A stretch of 64,000 nt of DNA, from positions 124,001-188,000 of the forward strand of contig NZ_CP076023.1 of NCBI RefSeq assembly GCF_018623035.1, read 5' to 3'. This stretch comes from Cellulomonas dongxiuzhuiae (GTDB taxonomy: Bacteria; Actinomycetota; Actinomycetes; Actinomycetales; Cellulomonadaceae). Under the pieces are notes generated by a model. It was not told the DNA's origin and did no database searches. It was given only the letters and a program-made list of their open reading frames with translations. Position numbers and translations under genes: made by a program. Below are positions 8,076 through 17,421 of this stretch, one piece after another. Position 1 is the stretch's first letter, and every line of letters begins with the position of its first letter.

Positions 8076-9614
8076 ATGACGTCGACGGACGCACGGCGCG
8101 CAGGCGGACCGCGCGGGATCCTGCGTCGCAGGTCGGTCGAGGACGCGATGGCGGTGGTCGGCGACCCGGACCGCCGGCTGCGGCGCACGCTCGGCGCGTG
8201 GGACCTGGCGGTCATGGGGGTCGCGGTCGCCGTGGGCGCGGGGATCTTCTCCGTCGGCGCGACGGCCGCCGCCCGGTACGCCGGGCCGTCGGTGATCGTC
8301 TCGTTCGTCATCGCCTCGGTCGTGTGCGCGCTGGCGATCATGTGCTACGCCGAGTTCGCGTCGACGATGCCCGTGGCCGGCTCGGCGTACACGTACTCCT
8401 ACACGACGATGGGCGAGTTCATCGCCTGGATCATCGGGTGGGACCTCATCCTCGAGATGCTGCTGGCGTCGGCCGTCATCGCGAAGTTCTGGGGCGTGTA
8501 CCTGTCGGACGCGTTCGCGCTGTTCGGCGTCGACCTGCCGCCGACCGTCGCGGTCGGGGGTGCCGACGTCGCCTGGGGGCCGGTCCTCATCGTCGCCGTC
8601 TTCACGACGCTGCTCGCGATCGGCACACGCCTGAGCTCGCGCGTGAACAGCGTCTTCACGATCCTCAAGGTGGGCATCACGCTGTTCGTGATCGTCGCCG
8701 GCTTCTTCTACGTCAAGGCCGAGAACTGGTCGCCGTTCGTGCCGCCGTCGCAGCCCGCGCCCGAGGGCACGGGCGCGCTGCACCAGCCCCTCACGGGCTT
8801 CCTGCTCGGCCTCGAGCCGAGCATGTACGGCGTCATGGGCATCCTGTCCGGTGCCGCCCTGGTGTTCTTCGCGTTCATCGGCTTCGACGTCGTCGCGACC
8901 ACGGCCGAGGAGACGAGGAACCCGCAGCGCGCGGTGCCGCGCGGCATCCTCGGCGGCCTCGCGCTCGTCACCGTGCTGTACGTCCTGGTGACGGTCGTCG
9001 TCACGGGCATGGTCAGCTACACCGAGCTCGCCGCGTCGGACTCCCCGTCGCTGACGACCGCCTTCGTGCTCGTCGGCGCCGACTGGGCCGGGCGCGTGAT
9101 CTCCGTGGGCATCGTCCTGGGCCTGACGAGCGTCCTCATGGTGCTGCTGCTGGGCCTGACGCGCGTGGTCTTCGCGATGAGCCGTGACGGGCTGCTGCCG
9201 CGCGCGATGTCCCGCACGTCGCGCCGCTTCGGGACGCCGCTGTGGCTGCAGGTGGGCGCCGGCGTGATCGTCGCGCTCATCGCCGGGCTCTCGGAGGTCG
9301 AGCTGCTCGAGGAGATGATCAACATCGGGACGCTGTCGGCGTTCGTGCTCGTCAGCTTCGGGGTCCCGCTGCTGCGCCGCTCGCGGCCCGACCTCCCGCG
9401 CGGCTTCCGGGTGCCGTTCTCGCCGGTCCTGCCGATCATCTCGGGGCTGGCGTGCATCTGGCTGATGCTCAACCTGACGACGCTGACCTGGCTGCGGTTC
9501 CTCGTGTGGGTCGTGGTCGGGGCCGTCATCTACTTCGGGTACTCCTACCGCCACTCGATGCTGGGCCGCGGCGTGCCCGCGCCGGCCCTGGCCGAGGACG
9601 TCGAGCGCCCCTGA
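8076..9614 (+). CDS. APC-superfamily amino acid permease
   Basis: The 512-residue protein has twelve or so hydrophobic segments. It opens with LGAWDLAVMGVAVAVGAGIF, the TM1 unwound-helix signature (GxG-I/V-F) of APC transporters, and later has FFAFIGFDVVATTAEETRNPQRAVPRGI, a hallmark of the cationic amino acid transporter/YfnA branch. It should import amino acids using a cation gradient; the specific substrate is not readable. The ATG at 8076 is preceded by GAGGGGGAA. The frame stays open far upstream, but that part is the shadow of the reverse genes. Confidence 0.88.
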   Translation: MTSTDARRAGGPRGILRRRSVEDAMAVVGDPDRRLRRTLGAWDLAVMGVAVAVGAGIFSVGATAAARYAGPSVIVSFVIASVVCALAIMCYAEFASTMPVAGSAYTYSYTTMGEFIAWIIGWDLILEMLLASAVIAKFWGVYLSDAFALFGVDLPPTVAVGGADVAWGPVLIVAVFTTLLAIGTRLSSRVNSVFTILKVGITLFVIVAGFFYVKAENWSPFVPPSQPAPEGTGALHQPLTGFLLGLEPSMYGVMGILSGAALVFFAFIGFDVVATTAEETRNPQRAVPRGILGGLALVTVLYVLVTVVVTGMVSYTELAASDSPSLTTAFVLVGADWAGRVISVGIVLGLTSVLMVLLLGLTRVVFAMSRDGLLPRAMSRTSRRFGTPLWLQVGAGVIVALIAGLSEVELLEEMINIGTLSAFVLVSFGVPLLRRSRPDLPRGFRVPFSPVLPIISGLACIWLMLNLTTLTWLRFLVWVVVGAVIYFGYSYRHSMLGRGVPAPALAEDVERP

Positions 9615-9691
9615 CGCGCCGGGAGGCCCGCCCCGGGCGGGGTGCTGCGGCATACTGACCGCGCACACCCACCGAAGGGACCCCCACGGCC

Positions 9692-10159
9692 GTGACCGTC
9701 TTCCTCGTCATCGGCGGCATCGGCCTCGTCCTGCTGCTCGCGTCGCTCGTCTTCGGCGACGTCTTCGAGTCGTTCGACATCGGTGAGGGTGGCTTCTCCG
9801 GCATCGCCGCGGGTGTCGGTGCCGTGGTCTTCGGTGCGAGCGGCGTCATCGCGCTCGCCGCGGACCTGCCCCTGGTGTGGGCGTACGTCATCGGTGTCGG
9901 CTTCGCGGTGCTCGCCTTCGCGGTCGCGCAGCGCGTGATCAAGCAGCTGTCCGATACCGAGGACGGGCCGCCGCCGCCGCTCGACGGCGCCTTCGGCATG
10001 ACGACCGCCACCACGGGGCCGTCCGGGGGTGAGGTGCGGCTGGAGGGCGTGCGCGACCTCGAGGCGCGGCTCGCGTGGGCCGAGGAGGAGATCGCGGCGG
10101 GCACGCGTGTCGTCGTGGTCGCCGTCTCGGGCTCGCGCGTGCAGGTCCGCCCCGCGTGA
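9692..10159 (+). CDS. NfeD-like membrane protein upstream of flotillin
   Basis: The 155-residue protein has a hydrophobic N-terminus and two further membrane segments (through about residue 85), then a small soluble beta-rich end (ARLAWAEEEIAAGTRVVVVAVSGSRVQV) resembling the OB-fold tail of NfeD/YqiJ proteins. NfeD-type proteins are the usual neighbours of SPFH/flotillin genes, and the gene that follows is a flotillin. The start is GTG with GAAGGGA at 9674-9680. Assignment to NfeD is by architecture and neighbour rather than strong sequence similarity. Confidence 0.65.
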   Translation: MTVFLVIGGIGLVLLLASLVFGDVFESFDIGEGGFSGIAAGVGAVVFGASGVIALAADLPLVWAYVIGVGFAVLAFAVAQRVIKQLSDTEDGPPPPLDGAFGMTTATTGPSGGEVRLEGVRDLEARLAWAEEEIAAGTRVVVVAVSGSRVQVRPA

Positions 10160-10281
10160 CCCGCACCCCCGGCTCCCGCCGCACGTCGACCTGAGCCGCA
10201 CCCGCGGCTCGACCGGAGCCGCGGCCCAGCACCACCCACGCAGGACCTCAGAGGAAAGGGGCCCGGCTCAGCCGGGACACC

Positions 10282-11745
10282 ATGGTCGACTTCTTTCAGG
10301 ACGGTGCCACGATCCTGGCCGTCGGTGCGCTCGTCATCGCGTTCGTCGCGGTCATCGCGCTCATCACCAAGCGCATCCGGCGGGTGCCGCCCAACGAGGC
10401 GCTCGTCATCGTCGGGCGCGGGGCCGGCCGCAACGCAGCCGTCGACGGCGGGCAGCGCGTCGTCGTCGGTGGGCGTGTGTTCGTGTGGCCCGTGCTCCAG
10501 CAGGGCTTCCCGATCTCGCTCGAGCAGCGCCAGATCGGCATCACCGTCGAGGGCGTCGACAAGAACCGCATCAAGCTCGCCATCAAGGCGTCGATCAACT
10601 TCAAGGTCCGCGGCGACGAGGAGGGCGTGCGGCGCGCCGCGCAGCGCTTCCTGTCCCAGCAGGCGACGCTCAACGACGTCATCAAGGAGTCCCTCGAGGG
10701 CTCCCTGCGCGCGATCATCGGCGACATGACGATCGAGCAGATCATCAGCGACCGCAAGTCGCTGCAGGACGCCGTCGTCAGCTCCACCAAGTCCGACCTC
10801 GCCGAGCAGGGTCTGCAGGTCGACCTGCTCAACATCTCCGACATCTCGACGCCCGGCTCCGACTACCTGTCCAACCTGGGCCGCGCGGAGGCCGCGCGTG
10901 CCCGGCAGGTCGCCGAGGTCAAGGAGGCCGAGGCGCAGCAGGTCTCCGAGTTCGCGAAGATCCAGGCGATGGAGTCGATCGCCGAGCGCCAGCGCGACCT
11001 CGCGCTGAAGCAGGCGGGGATCAAGGCGGAGACCGACCGCGCCAACGCCGAGGCCAACGCGGCCGGGCAGCTCGCGCGTGCCGAGCAGGACAAGCTCGTG
11101 GCCCTGCAGGAGCGTGACGCGCTGGCCGAGAAGGCGAAGGTCACCGAGGAGCAGCTCGACATCGACATCCGCAAGCCGGCCGAGGCGTCCGCGTACGCCG
11201 CGGTGCAGCACGCCAACGCCGAGCGTGACGCCGCCAACGCGGCCGCCGAGGCGGACGCGTACCGCCGCATGAAGGTCGCCGAGGCGAACAAGATCGCCAC
11301 GGTCCAGGACGCCGAGGCCGCGGCCGAGGCGACCATCCGCGCGGGCAACGCCGAGCGCGACCGTCAGCTCGCCGAGGCCAAGGCGCTCGAGGCGCTGGGT
11401 GCGGCCCGCGCGTCCGCCACCCGCGCCGAGGGTCTCGCGCAGGCCGACGCGACCCGCGCGCAGGCCGAGGCGCTGCGGGAGCAGGGCCAGGCCGTCCTCG
11501 CGCAGCAGGTCATCGCGCTGCTGCCGGAGATCGTCCGGGCCGCGGCCGAGCCCATCGGCTCGATCGACCAGCTCACGGTCGTCTCGACCGACGGGGCGTC
11601 GGCCATGACGCGGACCGTCGGCCAGGTGCTCGGCGAGGGCCAGGAGGTCATCAAGTCCCTCACGGGCCTGGACCTCCACGCGCTCATCGCCGGCATCGCG
11701 GACACGACGGTCGGGGCGAACGGGACGTCGAACCACTCGGCCTGA
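10282..11745 (+). CDS. Flotillin-like SPFH/Band 7 protein
   Basis: The 487-residue protein begins with a membrane helix (about residues 8-30), followed by an SPFH domain (to about 210, with PPNEALVIVGRGAG and VSSTKSDLAEQGLQVDLLNISDI). It then has a long Ala/Glu-rich coiled coil with repeated EAE/AEA triplets (about 215-420) and a short globular end. This is the YqiK/FloT type, a scaffold of membrane microdomains. It lies 122 bases after the NfeD-like gene and forms the usual pair. A strong hairpin terminator follows at 11773-11812. Confidence 0.9.
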   Translation: MVDFFQDGATILAVGALVIAFVAVIALITKRIRRVPPNEALVIVGRGAGRNAAVDGGQRVVVGGRVFVWPVLQQGFPISLEQRQIGITVEGVDKNRIKLAIKASINFKVRGDEEGVRRAAQRFLSQQATLNDVIKESLEGSLRAIIGDMTIEQIISDRKSLQDAVVSSTKSDLAEQGLQVDLLNISDISTPGSDYLSNLGRAEAARARQVAEVKEAEAQQVSEFAKIQAMESIAERQRDLALKQAGIKAETDRANAEANAAGQLARAEQDKLVALQERDALAEKAKVTEEQLDIDIRKPAEASAYAAVQHANAERDAANAAAEADAYRRMKVAEANKIATVQDAEAAAEATIRAGNAERDRQLAEAKALEALGAARASATRAEGLAQADATRAQAEALREQGQAVLAQQVIALLPEIVRAAAEPIGSIDQLTVVSTDGASAMTRTVGQVLGEGQEVIKSLTGLDLHALIAGIADTTVGANGTSNHSA

Positions 11746-11772
11746 CGCCGGCGTCCGCACGCGGGCACCACG

Positions 11773-11812
11773 ACGACGCGCCCGGTCCCTCGCGGGGGAC
11801 CGGGCGCGTCGT
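11773..11812. terminator. Bidirectional hairpin terminator after flotillin gene
   Basis: A perfect 17-bp stem (ACGACGCGCCCGGTCCC with its complement) encloses a six-base loop. It lies between the convergent flotillin and nitroreductase genes. There is no U-tract, which is common for actinobacterial terminators. The symmetry suggests it works for both genes. Confidence 0.85.
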
Positions 11813-11842
11813 GCGTGGTGCGTCGTGCGTGGGGGAGCGGGC

Positions 11843-12283
11843 TCAGTCCTCGACGGGCGTGAGCACGAAGACGGGGATCTCGCGGTCCGTCTTCGCCTGG
11901 TACTCGTCGTACGCGGGCCACGTCGCGACCGCGCGCTGCCACCACACGGCGCGCTCGTCGCCCGTGGCGAGGTGCGCGTCGTAGTCCTTCTTCACGGGGC
12001 CGTCCTGCAGCTCGACGCGCGGGTTCGCCGTGAGGTTGTGAAACCACGTGGGGTGCTCCGGGGCGCCGCCCTTGGAGGCGACGACCGCGTACTCGCCCTC
12101 GTGCTCGACGCGCATGAGCGGCGTCTTGCGCAGCTTGCCGCTCTTCGCGCCGAGCGTGGTCAGGACGATGACGGGACGGCCGTTGAGCGTCGTGCCCTCG
12201 GTCCCTGCGGAGGACTCGTAGAGCTCGGCCTGCTGGCGGGCCCAGTCGTCGGGGCTGGGGGCGTACTCACCGGTGAGGGGCAT
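11843..12283 (-). CDS. Nitroreductase/deazaflavin-dependent (F420-type, DUF385) oxidoreductase
   Basis: The 146-residue protein carries [31 protein letters not shown] and [19 protein letters not shown], typical of the split beta-barrel deazaflavin-dependent nitroreductase family (Ddn-like) of actinobacteria. Members bind F420 or related flavins, and many are of unknown substrate. The ATG at 12283 gives the usual length for the family. The same frame is open far upstream across the GH31 gene, but that is antisense shadow. The gene is divergent from GH31 and shares the terminator at 11773 with the flotillin gene. Confidence 0.85.
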   Translation of the reverse strand: MPLTGEYAPSPDDWARQQAELYESSAGTEGTTLNGRPVIVLTTLGAKSGKLRKTPLMRVEHEGEYAVVASKGGAPEHPTWFHNLTANPRVELQDGPVKKDYDAHLATGDERAVWWQRAVATWPAYDEYQAKTDREIPVFVLTPVED

Positions 12284-12385
12284 GCAGGTCGCAACGCACG
12301 CCGTCCGCGTCCGATTCCCGCGCCCGCCGGCACGCGTGCGGGGCACGGGGTGCGGGGCCGCCGCCGGCCACGAAGGATGGACGGC

Positions 12386-14782
12386 ATGGCACTCCCGACG
12401 CTGCCCACGCACCCCGTCGCCGACCCCGCCGCCGTCGTGCAGGGCGACCGCTACCGGATCACGGTCCTCACCGACGGCCTGCTGCGCCTCGAGCACTCCC
12501 CGGACGGGGTGTTCGAGGACCGCCCGTCGACGTTCGCGCTGCACCGCCGCCAGCCGGTCCCCGAGTTCCGGGTGGTCGACCGGGGCACGCACCTCGAGGT
12601 CGTCACGCGCCGGCTGCGGCTGACCTACGACAAGGGACCGTTCACCACCAGCGGCCTGTCGGTCGCGGTGCTGGGCGCGGTGACGACCTGGCACTCGGTG
12701 TGGCGCTACGGGCAGGACGACGACGGTCGCAACCTCGGCGGCACGGCGCGGACCCTCGACGAGGCGGACGGCGCGGTGCCGCTCGAGCCGGGCGTCGTCG
12801 GGCGCAACGGCTACGCGGTGATCGACGACTCGACGTCCCTGCTGCTCACGGACGACGGCTGGGTGGCCCCGCGGGACGACGCGCGCACCGACCTGTACGT
12901 CTTCGCGTACGGCCACGACCACGCCGAGGCCGTCCGGGCGCTGTACGCGGTCTCGGGCGCGCAGCCGGTCGTGCCGCGCTGGGCGCTCGGCAACTGGTGG
13001 AGCCGCTACCACCGCTACACCGCGGACGAGTACCTCGCGCTGCTGACCCGCTTCCGCGCCGCGGGCGTGCCGTTCTCGGTCGCGGTGCTCGACATGGACT
13101 GGCACGTGACGGACGTCGACGCCGCGATCGGCAGCGGCTGGACCGGGTACACGTGGGACCGCGAGCTGTTCCCCGACCCGGCCGCGTTCCTCGCCGACGT
13201 GCACGCGCGCGGGCTGCGCGTGACGCTCAACGTGCACCCCGCGGACGGCGTCGGCCCGCACGAAGAGGTGTACGAGGCGATGTGCGCGGCGCTCGGCCTG
13301 GATCCCTCGACGCGTGACCCGATCGCGTTCGACGTCACGGACGAGGCCTTCCTCACCGCGTACCTCGACGTGATGCACCGCGGGCTCGAGGCGGACGGCG
13401 TCGACTTCTGGTGGATCGACTGGCAGCAGGGCGCCCACTCGCGCGTCGCGGGCATCGACCCGCTGTGGATGCTCAACCACTTCCACTTCCTCGACAACGC
13501 GCGCGACGGTCGGCGCCCGCTGACCTTCTCGCGGTACGCCGGGCCCGGGTCGCACCGCTACCCGGTGGGGTTCTCGGGCGACGCGGTCATCTCGTGGGCG
13601 TCGCTGGCGTTCCAGCCGCACTTCACGGCGGCGGCCGCCAACATCGGCTACGGCTGGTGGAGCCACGACGTCGGCGGGCACATGTTCGGCGCCAAGGACG
13701 ACGAGCTCGCGACCCGGTGGGTGCAGCTCGGGACGTTCTCGCCGGTGCTGCGGCTGCACTCGTCGCACAACCCGTTCCTGACCAAGGAGCCGTGGTCGTT
13801 CGGCCCCGAGCACGCCGCGGCGCAGACGGACTTCCTGCGCCTGCGCCACCGCCTCGTGCCGTACCTGCACACCATGAACCACCGCGCCGCGCGCGAGGGC
13901 GTGCCGCTCGTGACGCCGATGTACCACCGCTGGTCGCGGCACGCGGAGGCGTACCGCGTGCCCGGGCAGCTCGCGTTCGGGTCGCAGCTGCTGGTCGCGC
14001 CGGTGACGGCACCGCGCGACCCCGCGTCGGTGACGGCGGCCGTGCGCGCGTGGCTGCCCGAGGGCACGTGGGTCGACGTGCTGACGGGTCTGGTCTACGA
14101 CGGCGGTCGCGAGCTCGTCCTGCACCGGGACCTGACGTCGGTCCCCGTCCTCGCCCCGGCGGGTGCCCTCGTGCCGCTCGACGCCGCCGACGTGCCCGGC
14201 GACGACCCGGTCGAGCCCGAGGCGCTCGAGGTGCTCGTGGTGGTCGGCGCCGACGGCGCGTTCACGCTCGTGGAGGACGACGGCACGGGCGACGGCCTCG
14301 ACGAGTCGCGCGTCGCCCGCACGCCGCTGGTCTGGGACCAGGCGGCGGGCGTGCTGACGGTCGGGCCGGTCACGGGTGCGCACGGCTTCCTGCCCGCGAC
14401 GCGGACGTGGACGGCGACGTTCCTGTCCGTGGCCGACGACGTCCGGCCCGGGACGACCGTCGAGGGTGGGGCGGTCGAGCCGGTCGTCGCGCGGACGGCC
14501 GACGGCCGCCTGCGCGTGACGGTGGCCGACGTGCCCGTCGACGCCACGCTGCGCGTCGGGCTGGGCGCGGCGCCTGCGCTGCGGCCCAACGACGTCGCGA
14601 GCCGGCTGCACGGGATCCTGGACGCCGCCCAGGTCGGGTACGAGCTCAAGAGCCGCGTGCTCGACGTGCTCACGTCGGCGCGTCCGCTGCACGTGCGGCT
14701 CTCGCACCTCGCGGCCCTCGACGTGCCGCCGGCCCTGCGCGCGGCGGTCGAGGAGGTCGTGCTGGCGCGCGCGACGGCGTGA
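12386..14782 (+). CDS. Glycoside hydrolase family 31 (alpha-glucosidase/alpha-xylosidase type)
   Basis: The 798-residue cytoplasmic protein (no signal peptide) has an N-terminal beta-sandwich, a TIM barrel and C-terminal beta domains. The catalytic nucleophile is Asp345 in [10 protein letters not shown] and the likely acid/base is Asp399 in [20 protein letters not shown] marks the start of the barrel and VLRLHSSHN a later conserved loop. The WIDWQQ variant of the nucleophile motif differs from the classic WxDMNE, so it belongs to a less studied branch and the substrate is uncertain. An in-frame ATG lies at 12377. I prefer 12386 because GAAGGA (12372-12377) is then at normal spacing. Confidence 0.88.
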   Translation: MALPTLPTHPVADPAAVVQGDRYRITVLTDGLLRLEHSPDGVFEDRPSTFALHRRQPVPEFRVVDRGTHLEVVTRRLRLTYDKGPFTTSGLSVAVLGAVTTWHSVWRYGQDDDGRNLGGTARTLDEADGAVPLEPGVVGRNGYAVIDDSTSLLLTDDGWVAPRDDARTDLYVFAYGHDHAEAVRALYAVSGAQPVVPRWALGNWWSRYHRYTADEYLALLTRFRAAGVPFSVAVLDMDWHVTDVDAAIGSGWTGYTWDRELFPDPAAFLADVHARGLRVTLNVHPADGVGPHEEVYEAMCAALGLDPSTRDPIAFDVTDEAFLTAYLDVMHRGLEADGVDFWWIDWQQGAHSRVAGIDPLWMLNHFHFLDNARDGRRPLTFSRYAGPGSHRYPVGFSGDAVISWASLAFQPHFTAAAANIGYGWWSHDVGGHMFGAKDDELATRWVQLGTFSPVLRLHSSHNPFLTKEPWSFGPEHAAAQTDFLRLRHRLVPYLHTMNHRAAREGVPLVTPMYHRWSRHAEAYRVPGQLAFGSQLLVAPVTAPRDPASVTAAVRAWLPEGTWVDVLTGLVYDGGRELVLHRDLTSVPVLAPAGALVPLDAADVPGDDPVEPEALEVLVVVGADGAFTLVEDDGTGDGLDESRVARTPLVWDQAAGVLTVGPVTGAHGFLPATRTWTATFLSVADDVRPGTTVEGGAVEPVVARTADGRLRVTVADVPVDATLRVGLGAAPALRPNDVASRLHGILDAAQVGYELKSRVLDVLTSARPLHVRLSHLAALDVPPALRAAVEEVVLARATA

Positions 14783-14846
14783 CGGGCGCCGCGCTCGTCC
14801 GTTGCCCCCGCACGCCGCCGCCGCGTCGACCCCCCACCCCGTTGGT

Positions 14847-14881
14847 GAGAGAGCAATCCGGTCGTGCCGGATCGCTCTCTC
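14847..14881 (+). terminator. Hairpin terminator after GH31 gene
   Basis: The 15-bp stem GAGAGAGCAATCCGG pairs with CCGGATCGCTCTCTC with a single A-C mismatch and a five-base loop. It lies 65 bases after the GH31 stop. No U-tract follows. Confidence 0.75.
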
Positions 14882-14963
14882 GCGGATGGGGGAGGGGATG
14901 TGGGGGCGGGTCCGGCTCGGGGGACGTGGTGTGCGCTGAACGGGTGAGCCTGTGGACGGTGAA

Positions 14964-14989
14964 ATGCCCGGTCCGGACCTCTCGGGCAT
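14964..14989. promoter_or_regulatory. Nested inverted repeat upstream of OmpA-like lipoprotein gene
   Basis: ATGCCCG (14964-14970) and CGGGCAT (14983-14989) are exact inverted arms, and the palindrome GTCCGGAC lies between them. The structure ends 33 bases before the start codon, so it could be an operator or a hairpin in the leader. No regulator can be named. Confidence 0.35.
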
Positions 14990-15022
14990 CATGGCGGCAC
15001 CCCTCACCGCCTGGAGACCTAC

Positions 15023-16738
15023 GTGCCCGCTGCCCGACGCCTCCGCCCGGTGCGCGCCGCCCTCGCCGTCGCGCTCGGTCTCGCGCTCGTCGCCTGCACA
15101 GGCGGTCACCCGGCCCCCGGTCCCGGCACCCCGACACCGACCGTCGACCCGGGCCCGCAGCCGGACGACGTCGTCGCGACGGCCGTGATCCCCGAGGGCG
15201 GCGTGGATCTCGAGCTGCGCGTGCACCCGCTCGTGCGCGCGGGTGAGCACGTGGTCCTGACGCTCGACCTCGTCCCCCTCGAGGAGATCGACGACAACGT
15301 CCACATCTTCGGCTTCGACGTGACGTCCTTCATCGCGGAGGGGAGGGCGCCGGTCAACGTCCGGCTCTTCGACCTCGCCGGCGACGTGGTCCACCACGTC
15401 GGCGCAGACGCCGAGGGTGAGCCCGTCGTCGCACCCGAGCACTGGGACCGGATCAGTACGGCGCACGGCACGCGCCTCCAGATGCCGTTCGCCGCACCGG
15501 CGGACGACGTAGAGGTGCTGTCCCTGCTGGTGCCCGGCGCCCCGCTGTTCGCGGAGGTGCCGATCATCGAGGGCGAGATCCCCCCGGCCGCGCACCCGGA
15601 CGACGTGGCCGCCGCCGCGGACGCCGCCGCGACGGCGGCCGCGCTGGCCTCCGCGAGCCCGTCGGCCACCCCGGACGTCGAGGAGGTCGAGCCGCCCGAG
15701 GAGCTCGACCTCGACGCCGTCGTCAGCGCGCCGACGTTCCCGCTGGAGTCGACGAGCGCCGAGCTCCACGGTGCCGTGCGGACCGTCGAGTCCACGGAGC
15801 GGGTCGAGGTCACGCTCGGGTCCGACGTGCTGTTCGCGTTCGACTCGGCCGACCTGACGCCGGAGTCCGCGCAGGCCGTGACGCTGGTCGCGGAGCGGCT
15901 CGCGGAGCGGGAGTCGGGCACGGTCGAGGTCGTCGGCCACACCGACGACCAGGCGGACGACGCGTACAACCGCGACCTGTCGCGGCGACGCGCGCAGGCC
16001 GTCGCGGACGCGCTCGCGGCGCAGGTCAGCGGTTCGGGGCACCGCATGAAGGTCGACGGTCGCGGCGAGTCGGAACCGGTCGCGGACAACATGTCGGACG
16101 AGGGGCGGGCCCTCAACCGCCGGGTGACGGTGTCGCTCACGTCGAAGGTCGTCACGCGCACCGACGTCACGACGGAGGGGGAGCTGCCGCCCTTCGGCGC
16201 GCACGTCGGTACTGCGGGCACGCCGCTGCGCGTCGAGACGTACGCCCGCGTGTGGGAGGTCGACGCGACGGCCCGTCGGGTGCACGGCCACGTGGTCGTC
16301 GACCTGACCGTGCACGCCGCGGACGACGAGGACGGGCTGGGCTGGGCGGTGGGCTTCCTGCGCGGGTTCTCCTCGCACCGCGCCGGCGACACCGTCACGC
16401 CGCACGACATCACCGCCCGCGGCACGGTCCTGCAGGGCGCGTCCCGGTTGTTCCCGCTGGACTACCGCGTCGCGGAGAACGAGACGTGGCCGGACGGCGA
16501 GTGGTTCACCGCGTCGGACCTCGACGCCGGCCACTGGATCGACGGCCGCCAGACCCGGACGTACTCGTTCGTGTACCCGCGTCTCGACGTCGACACCGTG
16601 GTGTTCCAGGCAGGGACGGGCGTCACGTTCGACGACGACTTCCGCCTCGTCGACATCCCGGTCGCGCGCGAGGCCTCGGCACCCCGCGCCCCGAGCGCAC
16701 ACACCCCGAGTGCCACCACGCAGGACGCGACCCCCTGA
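15023..16738 (+). CDS. OmpA-family lipoprotein
   Basis: The 571-residue protein has a signal peptide with lipobox ALVAC (Cys25), so it should be lipidated on the outer face of the membrane. A Pro/Thr-rich stretch and an N-terminal domain lead to an OmpA-like peptidoglycan-binding domain at about residues 262-372. The landmarks are [40 protein letters not shown] and [11 protein letters not shown] further beta-rich domain of about 200 residues follows, which I do not recognise. It probably tethers the envelope to peptidoglycan. The GTG start is preceded by GGAG at 15013-15016. The OmpA domain in mid-protein rather than at the C-terminus is unusual. Confidence 0.85.
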   Translation: MPAARRLRPVRAALAVALGLALVACTGGHPAPGPGTPTPTVDPGPQPDDVVATAVIPEGGVDLELRVHPLVRAGEHVVLTLDLVPLEEIDDNVHIFGFDVTSFIAEGRAPVNVRLFDLAGDVVHHVGADAEGEPVVAPEHWDRISTAHGTRLQMPFAAPADDVEVLSLLVPGAPLFAEVPIIEGEIPPAAHPDDVAAAADAAATAAALASASPSATPDVEEVEPPEELDLDAVVSAPTFPLESTSAELHGAVRTVESTERVEVTLGSDVLFAFDSADLTPESAQAVTLVAERLAERESGTVEVVGHTDDQADDAYNRDLSRRRAQAVADALAAQVSGSGHRMKVDGRGESEPVADNMSDEGRALNRRVTVSLTSKVVTRTDVTTEGELPPFGAHVGTAGTPLRVETYARVWEVDATARRVHGHVVVDLTVHAADDEDGLGWAVGFLRGFSSHRAGDTVTPHDITARGTVLQGASRLFPLDYRVAENETWPDGEWFTASDLDAGHWIDGRQTRTYSFVYPRLDVDTVVFQAGTGVTFDDDFRLVDIPVAREASAPRAPSAHTPSATTQDATP

Positions 16739-16754
16739 GCGGCCCCGGGCGGGC

Positions 16755-16868
16755 TCACGTCAGCAGCGGGTGGACCGCGTAGACCAGCCCCACGAGGGCA
16801 GCCAGCCCGACGGTGACGCCCGACCAGACCAGCAGCCGGGCGATCCGGCGCGTGCGCCCCTCGTCCAC
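16755..16868 (-). CDS. Tiny single-pass membrane protein (37 aa)
   Basis: The 37-residue product has a charged N-terminus ([12 protein letters not shown]) followed by one hydrophobic helix ([18 protein letters not shown]) and a short tail. Its GTG start lies three bases after the stop of the gene at 16872-17006, so the two are probably one transcript. Function is unknown. The organised charge-then-helix layout and close spacing to a second such gene make chance less likely, but no homolog can be cited. Confidence 0.5.
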   Translation of the reverse strand: MDEGRTRRIARLLVWSGVTVGLAALVGLVYAVHPLLT

Positions 16869-16871
16869 GGC

Positions 16872-17006
16872 TCAGCCGACCAGCTGCACGACGAGCACGA
16901 CGACGACCGCGACGACGAGCACGACGGTGAGGCCGACCAGGACGCGACGCAGCTGCTGGCGGCGGGACTCGTCGCCCCAGGGTTCGTGGTGACCGCTGCC
17001 CCGCAT
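16872..17006 (-). CDS. Tiny single-pass membrane protein (44 aa)
   Basis: The 44-residue product has a polar start (RGSGHHEPWGDESRRQQLRR) followed by a very regular Val/Leu helix (VLVGLTVVLVVAVVVVLVVQ). ATG at 17006 is the natural start; the longer open frame upstream has the look of non-coding DNA. It is followed at once by the 37-residue gene. Both converge on the OmpA-like lipoprotein gene. Small membrane proteins of this kind often regulate larger complexes, but there is no specific evidence here. Confidence 0.5.
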   Translation of the reverse strand: MRGSGHHEPWGDESRRQQLRRVLVGLTVVLVVAVVVVLVVQLVG

Positions 17007-17421
17007 CGCGCACCTCGCCGGTCGTCGGGCTCGCGCTCCACTCTGCCCGCCGTCCCGCGGGTCCGCACCCGGTCGCGGCGGTCCGGCCGTCGGTGGCGGA
17101 GCCCCCCGACGCCGCCCGCCGCCCGCACGGGCACCTCGACCACCACGGTGCTGCGGGCGAGCGCGGACAGAGCGTCCTGCGCCGTCCTCGCGACGACGAC
17201 GACCATGCCCTCGCGCTCGCCGGACGCGGGGCCGCCCGGCGACCAGCTCGACGGCTGCTGACGCGTGCTCGCCGCAGGACACGGCAGGTGCAAAGTCATG
17301 GGATGTCGTGACTTATCGGGCGTGATCGTTCACCGTGGGTCGTCGACGTCGTCCGGGCATCCCGCGGGCGGCGTCCCCCCACGGCCGACCAGCCGCGGAC
17401 CCGCGACGAAGGGACACCACA
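17007..17421. other. Intergenic region before the M28 peptidase gene
   Basis: I see no convincing gene in these 415 bases. A minus-strand open frame with a Val-rich start (MVVVVARTAQDALSALA from 17206) runs on into Arg-rich shadow and is not called. The region should hold the promoters for the divergent small membrane genes and the M28 gene. The AT-richer stretch near 17290-17330 is the likeliest place. Confidence 0.4.

Noticed and set aside
8040-9668. A 542-codon open frame antisense to the APC permease
   Set aside because: It is Arg/Asp/Gln-rich with no recognisable domain, opposite a clear transporter.
11843-16702. A 1619-codon open frame on the minus strand
   Set aside because: Only its last 146 codons (the nitroreductase) look real. 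The rest is antisense to the GH31 and OmpA-like genes and reads as Arg/Val/His-rich shadow typical of very GC-rich DNA.
17093-17311. Short plus-strand frame in the gap before the M28 gene
   Set aside because: The product is His/Arg/Asp-rich without hydrophobic core, and there is no ribosome site.
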